From: JBKQVT01 sp963727245
GTDB taxonomy: Bacteria; Planctomycetota; Planctomycetia; Pirellulales; Thermoguttaceae
Length of the DNA stretch: 64,000 nt
Reading direction: 5' to 3'
Assembly (NCBI GenBank): GCA_963727245.1
Contig: CAVSFO010000006.1
Location: forward strand, 124,001 to 188,000
Part shown: one piece after another, positions 1 to 10,500 of the stretch
Layout of the letters: each line of letters starts with the position of its first letter
Numbering within the stretch: the first letter of the stretch is position 1
Program-made: the position numbers and the translations under genes
The notes under the pieces: generated by a model
Told to the model about the DNA's origin: nothing
Database searches by the model: none
What the model saw: the letters and a program-made list of their open reading frames with translations, nothing else

Positions 1-2737
1 GTCGTGACGGTCAGCAACAGCACCCTCTCTGGCAACACCGCCAGCCCCGGCGGCAACTCCGCTGCCGGCGGCGTCTACAACTACTTCGGTACCGTGACGG
101 TCGACAACAGCACCGTCTCTGGCAACACAGTCAGGAACGGGGGCGATTGGGTCGGCGGCGGCATCGGCAACTCCCACGGCACCGCGACGGTCAACAACAG
201 CACCGTCTCTGACAACGCGGTCCTCTACGGAGCCTTCGATTCCGGCGGCGGCATCTTCAACGGCTTTTCGGCCACGCTGACGATCAGTAACAGCACCCTT
301 TCCGGGAACTCAGCCCAAGGCTCGGAGCAACGCGGCGGCGGCGGCGGCATCTACAACGATTACCTGAGCGTGCTGACGGTTGCCAACAGCACTATCTCCG
401 GGAACTCCGACGGCGGCATCTTCAACAGTAGTGGTGCAACCGCCAACCTGGAAAACACCATCGTCGCCGGCAACAATTTCGCGAATTCCGCCTTCGACCT
501 GTCGGGCAACTTCAATCTCGACCATAGTCTGATCCAGGATGTGAACGGTTTCACGGATACCGATTCGGGGAGCAACCTCTTCGGCGTCGATCCCCTGCTC
601 GACCCACTGGGCGACTACGGCGGCCCGACCCAGAGCATGGCCTTGTTGCCCGGCAGCCCGGCCATCGACGCCGGCAGCAACGCCCTGGCCGTCGACGCCA
701 ACGGCGAGCCACTGACAACGGACCAGCGCGGCTTGCCTCGCACCGTCAACGGCACGGTGGACATCGGCGCCTTCGAGTCGAGCGGCTTTACGCTGACCGC
801 GACCGGCGGCAACGGCCAAAGCACGCCCGTCGGCCTGCCGTTCAACAGTCCGCTGGCAGTGACCGTCACGGCCAATAACGCCGCCGAGCCTGTCGACGGC
901 GGCCAGGTGACTTTCTCCGCGCCCGCTGCTGCCCCCACGGCAACCCTGTCGAACCAGGGGGTGGCGACCATCACGGGCGGCCAGGCAAGCGTCACTGCTC
1001 AAGCCGACACCACCCCGGGCAGCTACTCCGTCAGGGCTGCCGCCACTGGGGCCGCCAATACGTCCTTCTCGCTCACCAACCTCGAGCGGAACCAGACGAT
1101 CAATTTCGGCAACGTCGCCGACCAGACATACGGCAACGGGCCGCTGACGCTCGCGGCTACGGCCACCTCGGGCCTGCCAGTCACGCTGATCGTTCTTTCG
1201 GGGCCTGTCACCCTCGCCGGCAACACGCTGACTCTGACCGGGGCAGGCACGGTGACCGTCGAGGCCACCCAAGGCGGCAACTGGCAATACTTCGCCGCTT
1301 CGGCGGTCGACTGCTGCTTCAACGTCGGCAAGGCCAACCAGACCATCGCCTGGAGCAACCCGGCGGATATCGTTTATGGCACGGCCCTGAGCAGTACGCA
1401 GTTCAACGCCAAGGTAACGGGGACCGGCCCGGCGGCCACGGGCGGCGTGACCTACGGCCCGGCGGCAGGCGTCATCCTGGACGCCGGCGCGCACCAGGCC
1501 CTGACGGTCAACGTGGCGGGGACTGCCGACTACAATCCGGCTTCGGCCACGGTCTACGTCAACGTGACTCAGGCTACACCCGGCACATCCCTCGTCTCCT
1601 CAGTCAGTCCGTCGGGACTCGGCCAGTCAGTGACCTTTACGGCAACGGTGACGGTGGTGGGGTCGGGCAGGACTCCGACCGGGACAATGACGTTCAAGGA
1701 CGGCAACACCGTTTTGGGTTCCTTCGCCCTGACCGCCGGGCAGGCGACTTTCCGCACGTCGAACCTGGCCTTGGGCAACCACTCGATTACGGCCTGCTAC
1801 GGCGGCAACGGCGACTACAAGCCGAGCGCCGGCGCCCTGACGCAGACGGTCAAACGGGTTCCTACAGCGGCGGTGCTCTCCTCGGCAAACACGGCGGTCT
1901 TCGGCAAAAAGGTGACCTTCACCGCATATATCACCCCCGGCGCGTCCGGCGGCAGCGGCCCAGCCGTGCCTACTGGTTCCGTGATTTTCCAGGACAACGG
2001 CGTCCCCGTCGCGACGGTCAACCTGGTCAACGGCATCGCAGCTTACTCGACGACGGCTTTGACTCCGGGCAGCCACACGATTACCGCCTGTTGGTCGGGT
2101 GACGCGTGCTACATTGGGTGCACGGCCGCCTACACGCTGACCGTGAGCAAGGCCAACACCAGCGTGGCTATCGCCTCGGCGACCAATCCGGCGGTTGTCG
2201 GCCAGACCGTCAAGCTCACTGCCACGGTCGCTGCCGTTTCGCCGGGCTCCGGCACGCCCAGCGGCACCGTGACTTTCAAGGAGGGCACGCACCATCCTGG
2301 GCACCGGTATCCTGGACGCCACCGGAAAGGCCGTCTGTTCCGTCTTCTGGTCTCACGCCGGGAACCACTCGATCGTGGCTGTGTATGGTGGCGATGGGAA
2401 TTTCAATTGCAGCACCAGCGGAAATTTCGCCGAAACGGTCAACCGGGCTGCGACCACGGTCCGGTTGGTTGCTTCACCCAATCCGCCGGCACTGGGCCAA
2501 ACCGTGACTTTCACCGCCACGGTGGCGACGGTCCCGTCGGGCAACGTCACGCCCTCTGGCACCGTGCTGTTCGAGGAGAACGGCGTCGTGCGTGGCAGCG
2601 CCCTGCTGGACGTTACCGGAAAGGCCGTCTGGAGCACCTCGACCTTGGGTCTCGGTTCTCACATATTTACGGTCGTCTACGTCGCCACCGTCGATTTCAT
2701 CGGCAGCAGCGGCCAGACGACGTTGAAGATCAGCTAG
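1..2737 (+). CDS. Secreted beta-helix / Ig-like repeat protein, 5' truncated by the window, frameshifted
   Basis: The frame is open from base 1, so the true start lies upstream. The first roughly 180 residues are parallel beta-helix repeats of the form GGGI(Y/F)N..GT(V/A)TV.NST.SGN, ending in a conserved block with AIDAGSNA and DQRG that typically closes such planctomycete helices. An Ig-like domain, an MBG-like domain (NQTIAWSNPADIVYGTAL) and about four bacterial Ig-like repeats follow, each with a (P/S)TGT(M/V)(T/I)F.(D/E)G core and an ITACYGG-type end. Near 2281-2291 the frame jumps: GGCACGCACC where GGCACC is expected, a 4-base tandem duplication. The Ig repeat continues in the new frame (ILGTGILDATGKAV) to the TAG at 2735-2737. 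It is probably an extracellular adhesin-like or surface protein. No catalytic residues or C-terminal anchor are visible. Confidence 0.75.
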
Positions 2738-3301
2738 TCGGGCCCTGAGCCAGCCCTGTAGTGAAATCCGTAGTCGATTGGTCGCGAGCATCGACGAGCA
2801 GAGGCATGAAAACGAGGCATGGAGCATGAAAGGGGGACCTCGCTGATATCGAGGGCATGAACAACGAGGGAAAAAGGGGGCAGAATTATTGGTAAATCGT
2901 TCTGACCCCTTATCCTATGCGCTGTTACACAAGTCGCACCAGATTGGCACGTCCCTGCCCCGCAGGGGCATTTGAGTGTAGCCCAACAGTTCACTGCTGG
3001 GAAGGGGTCGTAAGACTTCCAACAAACAAGTCCCGTAGGGACGGCCGAATTCCGGGAGTTCAGTCGTCCCTACGGGACTGACGGACTGAGTTTTCCCATT
3101 TACCCAGCGATGAATCGCTGGGCTACTGTCGAACGTCCCTGCGGGACGTGGCGGGGATCAACGACTTGTGTGTAACAACGGGGCGTTAGCCCTCGGATAA
3201 CCCCGGCAGCGCCGCGGAATGTGGAGGGCGGAAGGAGAAACAGGGGACCTCACCGCAAATGACAGGCAGGAATGCCTGTCCCCCAAGACACAATGCCTCA
3301 C
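2738..3301. other. Intergenic region rich in short palindromes
   Basis: No gene is supported here. The stretch contains an inverted pair GGGGGCAGAAT / TTCTGACCCC (2873-2912), two near-perfect GTCCC(G/T)A(G/C)GGGAC palindromes (3030-3042 and 3066-3078), a CCCAGCGATGAATCGCTGGG hairpin (3103-3122) and a GTCCCTGCGGGAC palindrome (about 3134-3148). Such cassettes resemble REP-type dispersed palindromes. They could also act as transcription barriers between the flanking convergent genes. Confidence 0.5.
3030..3148. repeat. REP-like cluster of GTCCCTACGGGAC palindromes
   Basis: Three palindromes with the core GTCCC..GGGAC and one CCCAGCGA/TCGCTGGG hairpin lie within 120 bases. The first two are in opposite orientation around the short spacer at 3043-3065, giving a larger inverted repeat. 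This organisation is typical of bacterial REP/BIME-like elements. No transposase gene is present in the window. Confidence 0.5.
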
Positions 3302-3901
3302 TCAATTCCCGGCAGTGCCGCCCGTGGAATCCCAGTGGTGGTGAAGAACCCTGTTGATATGCGCGGTTTTTCCGCCGTCGGTGAAGCTGATGTCCAGGGC
3401 ATACCCGTCAGTCGTCAGAACGAGCGGCCATGCCTTGACTTTCTTGTCGTTGAACTCGACGTGCTCCACACCCTCGAAACCGTCGAGTTCGAGGGTCAGG
3501 CCCTTGAGGCTGGCAACCAGGTACGCGCGATGAGCTTCCTTTCGATCCATCAGCGGCATCCAGACAGTTACGGTGTTCCCCTGTGTCTCGGCCTCTTTCT
3601 GCACGTCACGGCAGAGCCAAGAAAGCGTGCGCTCTTCACCGTCGCTCGTGTCGGAATCGCCCATGATACCCTGGTGAAGCCCCGGTGCATCGGGATCGTT
3701 TGACGATATCGTTTGGGTGAAGTTCATGTTCAGGTGTTCGCGGCCGTCCGATTCGACTGCCCGCGCGAGCTTGTAATGGACGACCGGTGGGGGCGGGGCT
3801 GCGCTGTTGATGTGGAAGCCACAACCCAGCACGAGCGCCGAGATGACCAGGGCTGCGACGGCGCGAAACGAGACGTTCATCGTCATGGTCGGTTTCCCCA
3901 T
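3302..3901 (-). CDS. Putative lipoprotein of unknown function
   Basis: A 199-residue protein when started at the ATG at 3899-3901. A longer upstream extension lacks a plausible signal, whereas this start places a short basic N-terminus before a hydrophobic segment and the lipobox LVLGC (Cys about residue 27). A lipoprotein exported and lipidated at the membrane is therefore expected. A proline-rich linker follows (SAAPPPPV), then a mixed alpha/beta domain with no recognised motif. The TGA stop lies at 3302-3304. It faces away from the cupin gene and seems to be a single-gene unit. Function unknown. Confidence 0.6.
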   Translation of the reverse strand: MGKPTMTMNVSFRAVAALVISALVLGCGFHINSAAPPPPVVHYKLARAVESDGREHLNMNFTQTISSNDPDAPGLHQGIMGDSDTSDGEERTLSWLCRDVQKEAETQGNTVTVWMPLMDRKEAHRAYLVASLKGLTLELDGFEGVEHVEFNDKKVKAWPLVLTTDGYALDISFTDGGKTAHINRVLHHHWDSTGGTAGN

Positions 3902-4218
3902 GCCACCATTGTCCGCGCGGCGGTGTGTGAGATCAAGGTAAGCGTTAAAGAATTGGGAAAGCCAGGGTGGGAAAGTCAGGGGAAACGGGCCGAATTTGGC
4001 CGTCTGGATAGGCACGCATCTTCCCCATAATATCGGGTCTTCTTATGCAAGCCAGTAGGAACAGGCTAACAATCCGCAGGAACCACCTTGAATCTCCGTG
4101 CTGCCATGCGTCTAATTCATGGTTGGCGGCGATGCCCGCTTCCGCCGAGCGGTGGTAGCGATGCCCGCCACAGTTCACCCGAGCGGGAGAGCGGCAATCG
4201 GCGCGAAGGAGACAACCA
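3902..4218. other. Intergenic region between divergent genes
   Basis: About 320 bases separate the divergent lipoprotein and cupin genes. No coding sequence is supported. A GAAGGAGA run 8-15 bases before the ATG at 4219 could serve as ribosome-binding site for the cupin gene. No clear promoter or terminator was identified. Confidence 0.3.
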
Positions 4219-4623
4219 ATGGAGATTCAACGAAGCGGTTCCCGGCCTTCCGGCAAGGGACCGGCGGAGTATTTCACGGGGGCGGTGCGGGTTGATCCGC
4301 TGTTTGACACGCCCGATCCGGGGCGTGCCCTGGGCGTCAGCGTCACCTTCGAGCCGGCTGCCCGCACCGCCTGGCACACGCATCCGCTCGGTCAGACCTT
4401 GATCGTGACGGCCGGTTGCGGTTGGGTGCAGCGATGGGGTGGGCCAGTGGAGGAAATTCGGCCGGGCGACGTGATCTGGTTCCCGCCGGGCGAAAAGCAT
4501 TGGCATGGGGCCACGGCCGCGACGGCAATGACACATATCGCCGTTCAGGAGAAGTTCGACGGCAAGGCCGTCGACTGGATGGAACAGGTCAGCGATGAGC
4601 AATACCAGAAGGGAAACCAGTAG
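4219..4623 (+). CDS. Cupin-domain protein
   Basis: A 134-residue single-domain cupin. Motif 1 contains WHTHPLGQ (His53, His55, Gln59) and motif 2 runs from RPGDVIWFPPGEKHWHG (His94 and/or His96); together these form the usual metal site of the conserved beta-barrel. Small cupins of this type, with the sequence (R/H)TAWHTHP, are often encoded beside oxidoreductases and carboxymuconolactone-decarboxylase-like proteins, and may be dioxygenases, isomerases or sugar-binding proteins. Here the stop codon is only 12 bases before the alcohol dehydrogenase start, so the two are probably co-transcribed. A good purine-rich site (GAAGGAGA) precedes the ATG. Substrate unknown. Confidence 0.85.
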   Translation: MEIQRSGSRPSGKGPAEYFTGAVRVDPLFDTPDPGRALGVSVTFEPAARTAWHTHPLGQTLIVTAGCGWVQRWGGPVEEIRPGDVIWFPPGEKHWHGATAATAMTHIAVQEKFDGKAVDWMEQVSDEQYQKGNQ

Positions 4624-4635
4624 GAGCATCGATCC

Positions 4636-5691
4636 ATGTACAACACGAAGGCTTATTCCGCTGCCAGTGCAACGTCGCCGCTGGCCCATACTCAGATCAA
4701 GCGTCGCGACGCCACGGAACACAACGTGCAGATCGAAATCCTTTTCTGCGGCATCTGCCACTCCGATCTCCATGCGGTCCGCAACGAGTGGAGCAGCGTC
4801 ATGCCCACCGTCTACCCGATTGTCCCCGGCCATGAGATCGTCGGGCGTGTCACCAAGGTCGGCTCGGCCGTTGCCAAGTACAAGCCGGGCGATCTGGCCG
4901 CGGTCGGCTGCCTGGTCGACTCGGACGCGACCTGTCCCCAGTGCAAAGCCGGCTTCGAGCAGTTCTGCCCGAACCTGACGCTCACCTTCAACTCCCCGGA
5001 CAAGCACCTCGGGGGCATGACCTACGGGGGCTATTCCGACAGCATCGTGGTCGATGAACGCTTCGTTCTGCGGGTGCCCGCCAACCTCAACCTCGCCGGA
5101 GCTGCGCCGCTGTTGTGCGCCGGGATCACGACCTACTCGCCCTTGCGCCATTGGGGCGTCACCCAGGGGAAGAAGGTGGGCGTCGTCGGTCTCGGCGGGC
5201 TGGGCCACATGGGCGTGAAGTTCGCCCATGCGTTCGGGGCCCACGTCGTCGTCTTCACGACCTCGCCCGGCAAGAAGGAGGCCGCGCTCCGCCTCGGCGC
5301 CGACGAAGTCGTCGTTTCCCGCGATGCCGGCGAGATGAAGAAGCACGCCGGCAGCTTCGACTTCCTCCTCGACACCATCTCGGCCGAGCACGACGTCAAC
5401 ACCTATCTCGGCCTGCTCGGCCGCGACGGCAACCTTACCCTGGTCGGCGCTCCGGCGAAGCCCCTGGGCGTCTCCGCCTTCAGCCTCATCCTGGGCCGCC
5501 GCAGTCTTTCCGGCTCGAACATCGGCGGCATCGCCGAGACGCAGGAGATGCTCGACTTTTGCGGGGCGCACAACATCACCGCCAACGTCGAGGTGATTCC
5601 CATCCAGAAAGTCAACGAGGCCTATGAGCGACTGCTCAAATCCGATGTGAAGTACCGCTTCTCCATCGACATGGCTTCTCTCAAATCGTAA
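4636..5691 (+). CDS. Zinc-dependent NAD(P) alcohol dehydrogenase (YahK/cinnamyl-alcohol-dehydrogenase type)
   Basis: A 351-residue medium-chain dehydrogenase of usual length. The catalytic zinc ligands are visible in CGICHSD (Cys41) and GHE (His66-Glu67). The structural zinc lobe has the cysteines of CPQCKAGFEQFC. The Rossmann nucleotide-binding motif is GLGGLGHMG, within a segment beginning GVVGLGG. This family reduces aldehydes to alcohols, commonly with NADPH; E. coli YahK/Ahr is the closest type by overall pattern. It follows the cupin gene by 12 bases, suggesting one operon. The TAA stop is immediately followed by a long inverted repeat that may terminate transcription. Confidence 0.93.
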   Translation: MYNTKAYSAASATSPLAHTQIKRRDATEHNVQIEILFCGICHSDLHAVRNEWSSVMPTVYPIVPGHEIVGRVTKVGSAVAKYKPGDLAAVGCLVDSDATCPQCKAGFEQFCPNLTLTFNSPDKHLGGMTYGGYSDSIVVDERFVLRVPANLNLAGAAPLLCAGITTYSPLRHWGVTQGKKVGVVGLGGLGHMGVKFAHAFGAHVVVFTTSPGKKEAALRLGADEVVVSRDAGEMKKHAGSFDFLLDTISAEHDVNTYLGLLGRDGNLTLVGAPAKPLGVSAFSLILGRRSLSGSNIGGIAETQEMLDFCGAHNITANVEVIPIQKVNEAYERLLKSDVKYRFSIDMASLKS

Positions 5692-5806
5692 CCGTTCACA
5701 GGGTGGGGAAGAAGGGGACAGGTCCATGTTTTCGGCCCGCGCCGCTCATGAAAATCACGTCGGTTGGCCGAAAAATGGACCAGTCCCCGCCCGCCCTGTG
5801 AACGGT
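5691..5806. repeat. Long imperfect inverted repeat of the GGGGACAGTCC family
   Basis: Arms run from 5691 (ACCGTTCACAGGG...TTTTCGGCC) to 5806 (GGCCGAAAAA...CCCTGTGAACGGT), about 46 and 41 bases with a few mismatches, around a spacer of about 28 bases. The inner part GGGGACAGGTCCAT relates it to other GGGGACAGTCCCC palindromes in this window. It abuts the stop codon of the alcohol dehydrogenase gene. It is read as a non-autonomous palindromic element and possible terminator. Confidence 0.6.
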
Positions 5807-5850
5807 TATTTCAAATCTGAATAACGAAGGTGACACGCAAAGGCGAAACA

Positions 5851-6859
5851 ATGCAAAAGCGCAGAACTCGGAAAAAGCAAGTTGGAAGTCTCGGCCCTCG
5901 GGCTGGGCTGCATGGGGATGAGCTTTTCCTACGGCCCGCCCAAAGACAAACAGGAGATGACCGCTCTGCTGCGGGCGGCCGTCGAGCGCGGCATCACGTT
6001 CTTCGACACCGCCGAGGTCTACGGCCCGTTCTTGAACGAAGAGCTTGTGGGCGAAGCCCTGGCTCCCGTCCGCAAGCAAGTGGTGATCGCCACCAAGTTT
6101 GGCTTCGACCTCGATCCCAGTTTCGATCCCCGCGGGATGAAAGGCGCCCCGGGACTGAATAGCCGGCCGGAGCACATGAAGCAGGCCGTCGAGGGTTCGC
6201 TCAAGCGGCTCAAGGTCGAGACCATCGACCTGCTCTATCAACACCGGGTCGACCCGGACGTGCCGATCGAAGACGTGGCAGGGGCGGTCAAGGAGCTGAT
6301 CGAGCAGGGCAAGGTCAAGCACTTCGGCCTTTCCGAAGCAGGAGTGCAAACGATCCGCCGCGCGCACGCCGTCCAGCCGGTCACCGCCCTGCAGAGCGAA
6401 TACTCGCTGTGGACGAGGACTCCCGAGAAGGAAGTGATACCGACCCTCGAAGAACTTGGCATCGGACTGGTGCCGTACAGTCCCCTGGGCAAGGGCTTTC
6501 TCACGGGCAAGATGGACGAAAACGCGACCTTCGACAGCTCCGACTTCCGCAGCACGCTGCCTCGCTTCACGCCGGCAGCTCTCAAGGCGAACCAGGCCCT
6601 CGTCGATCTGCTCGGCAGCATCGCCCAGCGGAAGAATGCGACGCCGGCCCAGATTGCGCTCGCCTGGCTGCTTGCCCAGAAGCCGTGGATTGTGCCGATC
6701 CCAGGCACCACGAAGCTGCATCGCTTGGATGAGAATATCGGGGCACTCTCCGTCGAACTGGCGCCGGACGATCTGCGTGACATCCAGAGCGCCGCAGCAA
6801 AGATTACGGTGCAAGGGGCCCGGTATCCCGAAAAGCTGGAGCGAATGACCGGTCGCTGA
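5851..6859 (+). CDS. Aldo/keto reductase, frameshift near the start
   Basis: The main frame (from a TTG at 5882) encodes 325 residues of an aldo/keto reductase TIM barrel. It has GLGCMGMSFSYG at the N-terminus, the catalytic Asp and Tyr in FFDTAEVYGP, Lys in ATKFGF and His in YQHRVDPD, and the NADP-binding end IPGTTKLHRLDEN. The family's usual N-terminus would read MQKRELGKSKLEVSALG. This sequence exists from ATG 5851 but needs one base removed near 5859-5863, so a 1-base insertion is inferred. A weak AAAGG site precedes that ATG. Substrate is probably a carbonyl or sugar aldehyde. It follows the alcohol dehydrogenase on the same strand. Confidence 0.9.
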
Positions 6860-6968
6860 GCGGCGGAAAATGTGTTCTGTGGTTGTATTGCAGCAAGCAG
6901 CCGGCTGAGCGGAGCGATCCGGTTCGCGATGACCACCGTAGAGGCCAGTGCGCGACGCAATCAGGCGA

Positions 6969-7211
6969 TCAACGCACGCTGGCACGACGGGCGCGCAGCG
7001 CACCGCCCAAGAGCAAGGGCACGATGCCGATCACGATGCCGCCGATCCCCACGATATTGGTGACGGCGTTGAAGGTCGGAATACTGTACACCGCGATGAA
7101 CACCATGAAGAGCACTGCCAGCAAGGGCCAAAGCACATAAGAGACGGCGCGGTACGCTCCCGCTGTCTGAGATCCGGCAGACTCCAGTATACCTGATGCG
7201 GAATCGGTCAC
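6969..7211 (-). pseudogene. Possible membrane-transporter C-terminal remnant
   Basis: An 80-residue frame, GTG start, with two hydrophobic stretches (LWPLLAVLFMVFIAVYSI and IVGIGGIVIGIVPLLLGG) and a basic end RARRASVR. This layout resembles the end of an amino-acid permease-like transporter, but nothing upstream on this strand encodes the remaining helices. It could also be a genuine small two-helix membrane protein. The TATACT at about 7189-7194 on the minus strand is a plausible -10 element. Low certainty. Confidence 0.3.
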
Positions 7212-7576
7212 AAGACATCGGTAGCGACATGCCGGCGCGCCTCAGCCGTTGAAGAGGAGGGCGCTGGGACGTAAAGACGACGCCGGCCGCTGGCGCCGGG
7301 CGTCTTGCCTCTGCGCCCGAGGTGCGCGGCCAAGTATTTTCCCGGCACGCCGGGCTCCACGGGAAGGCGGTTGCCCGATGGACAAAAGCACGCTACGATG
7401 GACTAGTATGACCTCCAGAAGGTTTTGCCGGGGAGGAAAGCCCCCGTTTGCAACAGGGGGCGACATCCAGCGGCAAGAAACTGGTGGGAAAGGGCACTAG
7501 CGTTGTGAGTGCCAAGACGGGGCCGTGAACGGTTCCATTTGTCCGGATTGCAGGACAAGCGAGCAGTAGGTGCGAG
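7212..7576. other. Intergenic region upstream of the TIR gene
   Basis: No convincing gene. A segment GGCGACATCCAGCGGCA(A/G)GAA (about 7459-7488) also occurs at about 28216-28245 in another gene-free region, so it belongs to a dispersed repeat. No clear ribosome-binding site is seen directly before the TIR gene start at 7577. Confidence 0.3.
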
Positions 7577-10500
7577 ATGGACTCCGCAGCCGGCGCATCG
7601 CGGGACTCAGCCGAGGACAAGCGGTACGAGTATTTCGCGTTCATCAGCTACAAGCACGAGGACATGCGCTGGGCCAAGTGGCTGCAGCAGCAAATCGAGA
7701 CCTATCGCCTTCCCGCCATCATCCGGAAGCAGGCGCCGCACCTTCCCAAGCAGATTCGCCCCGTCTTCCGCGACCAGACCGACATCAGCACCGGTCCGCT
7801 TTTGCAGAACCTCCGCCAGGAGTTGCAGGATTCCCGTTACCTGATCGTGCTCTGTTCGCCGGCGGCCGCGAAATCGGAGTGGGTGAACCGGGAGGTGCAG
7901 CACTTCATCGACATGGGCCGGGCGGAGCGGATCATTCCCTTCGTGGTCGCCGGCACGCCCAACGCCGCGAACCCGGAGGAGGAGTGCTTTCCTGCCATCC
8001 TGCGCGGGGCCGAGCAGTCGATGCTGGGCGTGAGCGTGCCGGAACTCGGCAAGGAAAAGGCCTTCATCAAGGTCGTCGCCAAGCTGCTGGGGCTGAAATT
8101 CGATCAACTCTGGGACCGGCACCGCCGCCGGCAGCGGCGACAGCGGCTTGTCCGCGGGCTGACGGCTGCCGTCTTATTCCTGGCAGTGGCTAGCGGCGGT
8201 TTCGCCTCTTGGGACTACTACCGCACGAAGATCGCCTACTATGCCGATTACGTCCAGTGCCGGGGCGTTCCCCAGGGCATCGGCCCGCTGAGCGCCGCAC
8301 AGGTCCAGCGCCGCCATCGCTCGTGGAAATTCGAGTCGTCCCGCCGCCGCCCCGACCGCGTTTCGAGCATCAACGGCAGCGGCCGGCCCACGGACACGGA
8401 AGACGCCGACCGCCCCGCCGATCGATCATTCCATTACCGCGACAATGGCGACTTGGAATACACGATCGAACTGGCACCGACGGGAAAGGAGCTGCGGAAA
8501 TCGGTGTATGCCCCGGACTTGTCGATCGTCGAATTCAAGGGTGGCAGCAAAGGGCGGTTGCAGATGCAGGCCCAGTTCTTACTTGCCGACAGCGGCGGGC
8601 TTCAAAGCGGGCAGGGGATATTCGATCGGGGCCTGCGCTCCGAAATCGCGGCCTGGGAGCTGAAGTATGACGACCTGGGACGCGTGGTGCGGCGAACGTA
8701 TCTGAACCAGAGCGGCTACCCGACCTGCGACGCCAATGGGATCTATGTCCTGGAGTTTGCCTACACCCCGGCGGGCAAAGTGAAGGCCATACATTACCTG
8801 GATATCGGCGGCCGGCCATGTCCGACCAAGCGGGGAATCGCCGGCAATCAGTACGAATATGACGCCCAAGGAAATCGCATTCAAACGACGTGGATCGGTA
8901 CTGCGGGAACGCCGGTCCTCAACGAGAACGGCCTTGCCTGGGATAAGGTAAAGTACGATGCGGATGGAAATCTTGTCGAGGTGACGTACTTTGGGACCGA
9001 TGGCCAGCCCTGTTTGCAAAAGGAGGGGTATGCCGGCTGGAGGGCCCAGGTCGACGCGCGGGGAAATCGGACCGGCGCGTGGTGCTTCGGCACGGACGGC
9101 AAGCCCTGCCTGCACAGCGACGGTTTCGCCGGCTGGCAGGCCGCGTTCGACGAGCGGGGAAATCGGACAAGCTGGTCCTTCGTCGGGGCCGACGGCAAGC
9201 CCTGCCTGGTCAAGGAGGGGTATGCCGAATCGAAGTACCAGTTCGACCAACGGGGAAACGTGACCAGCCTTTCCTACTTTGGCATCGACGGCAAGCCCTG
9301 CCTGCAATCGGACGGGATTGCCCGCTGGAAGTCCACGTTCGACGAGCGGGGAAACTGGACCAGCTCGCGGTGCTTCGGCAGCGACGGCAAGCCCTGCCTG
9401 AACAAGGACCGGGTCGCGTCATGGCAGGCCGAGTTCGACGAGCGGGGCAACAAGACCAGCCAGTCCTTATTCGGCGCCGGCGGCAAGCCCTGTCTGAACA
9501 AGGACGGCTATGCCGGCTGGAAGTCCACGTTCGACGAGCGCGGAAATGAGACCAGCGTGTCCTACCTCGGCGTCGACGGCAAACTGAGCCTGTTGAAGGA
9601 CGGCAATGCCGGAAGGAAGGTAGCCTACGACCAACGGGGCAACCGGACCAGCGTGTCCTACTTCGGCGCCGACGGCAAGCCCTGCCTGAGCAAGGACGGC
9701 TATGCCGGCTGGAAGGCCCAGTTCGACCAACGGGGAAACGAGACGCGATTTTCCTATTTCGGCCCCGACGGCAAGCCCTGCCTTAGCAAGGACCGCTATG
9801 CGGAAGTGCGCCGCACCTTCGACCAACGGGGAAGCGAGACCAGCGTGTCCTACTTCGACACCGACGGCGGGCCCTGCCTGCACAGGGACGGCTATGCCGG
9901 CTGGAACTCTACGTTCGACCAACGGGGAAACGAGATCGGCGTGTCCTACTTCGGCCCCGACGGCAAGCCTTGCCTGAACAAAGACGGGATTGCCGGCTGG
10001 AAGGCCCAATTCGACCAACGGGGCAACGAGACCAGCTTCTGCTACTTCGGCAGCGACGGCAAGCCCTGCCTTAGCAAGGACCGCTATGCGGAATTGCGCT
10101 GTACCTTCAACGAGCGGGGAAGCGAGACGAGCGTGTCCTACTTCGACATCGGCGGCAAGCCCTGCCTGAACGAGGACGGCTATGCCGCATCGAAGTCCAC
10201 GTTCGACGAGCGGGGAAACGAGATCGGCGTGTCCTATTTCGGCCCCGACGGCAAGCCCTGCCTGAACAAGGGCGGGATTGCCGGCTGGCAGGCCCAGTTC
10301 GACCCATGGGGAAACCAGACACGCTTCTCCTACTTCGACGCCGACGGCAAGCCCTGCCCGAACAAGGACGGGTATGCCGAAGCGCGCTGCACTTTCGACC
10401 AATGGCGGAACAAGACGAGCGTGTCTTACTTCGGCGCCGACGGCAAACCATGTTTGCACAAGGACGGCTATGCCGAAGTGAGGTTGACCTACGATGAGCG

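Noticed and set aside
4117..7003. Long minus-strand frames opposite the cupin, alcohol dehydrogenase and aldo/keto reductase genes
   Set aside because: No domain, no ribosome-binding site, composition typical of antisense frames in GC-rich genes.
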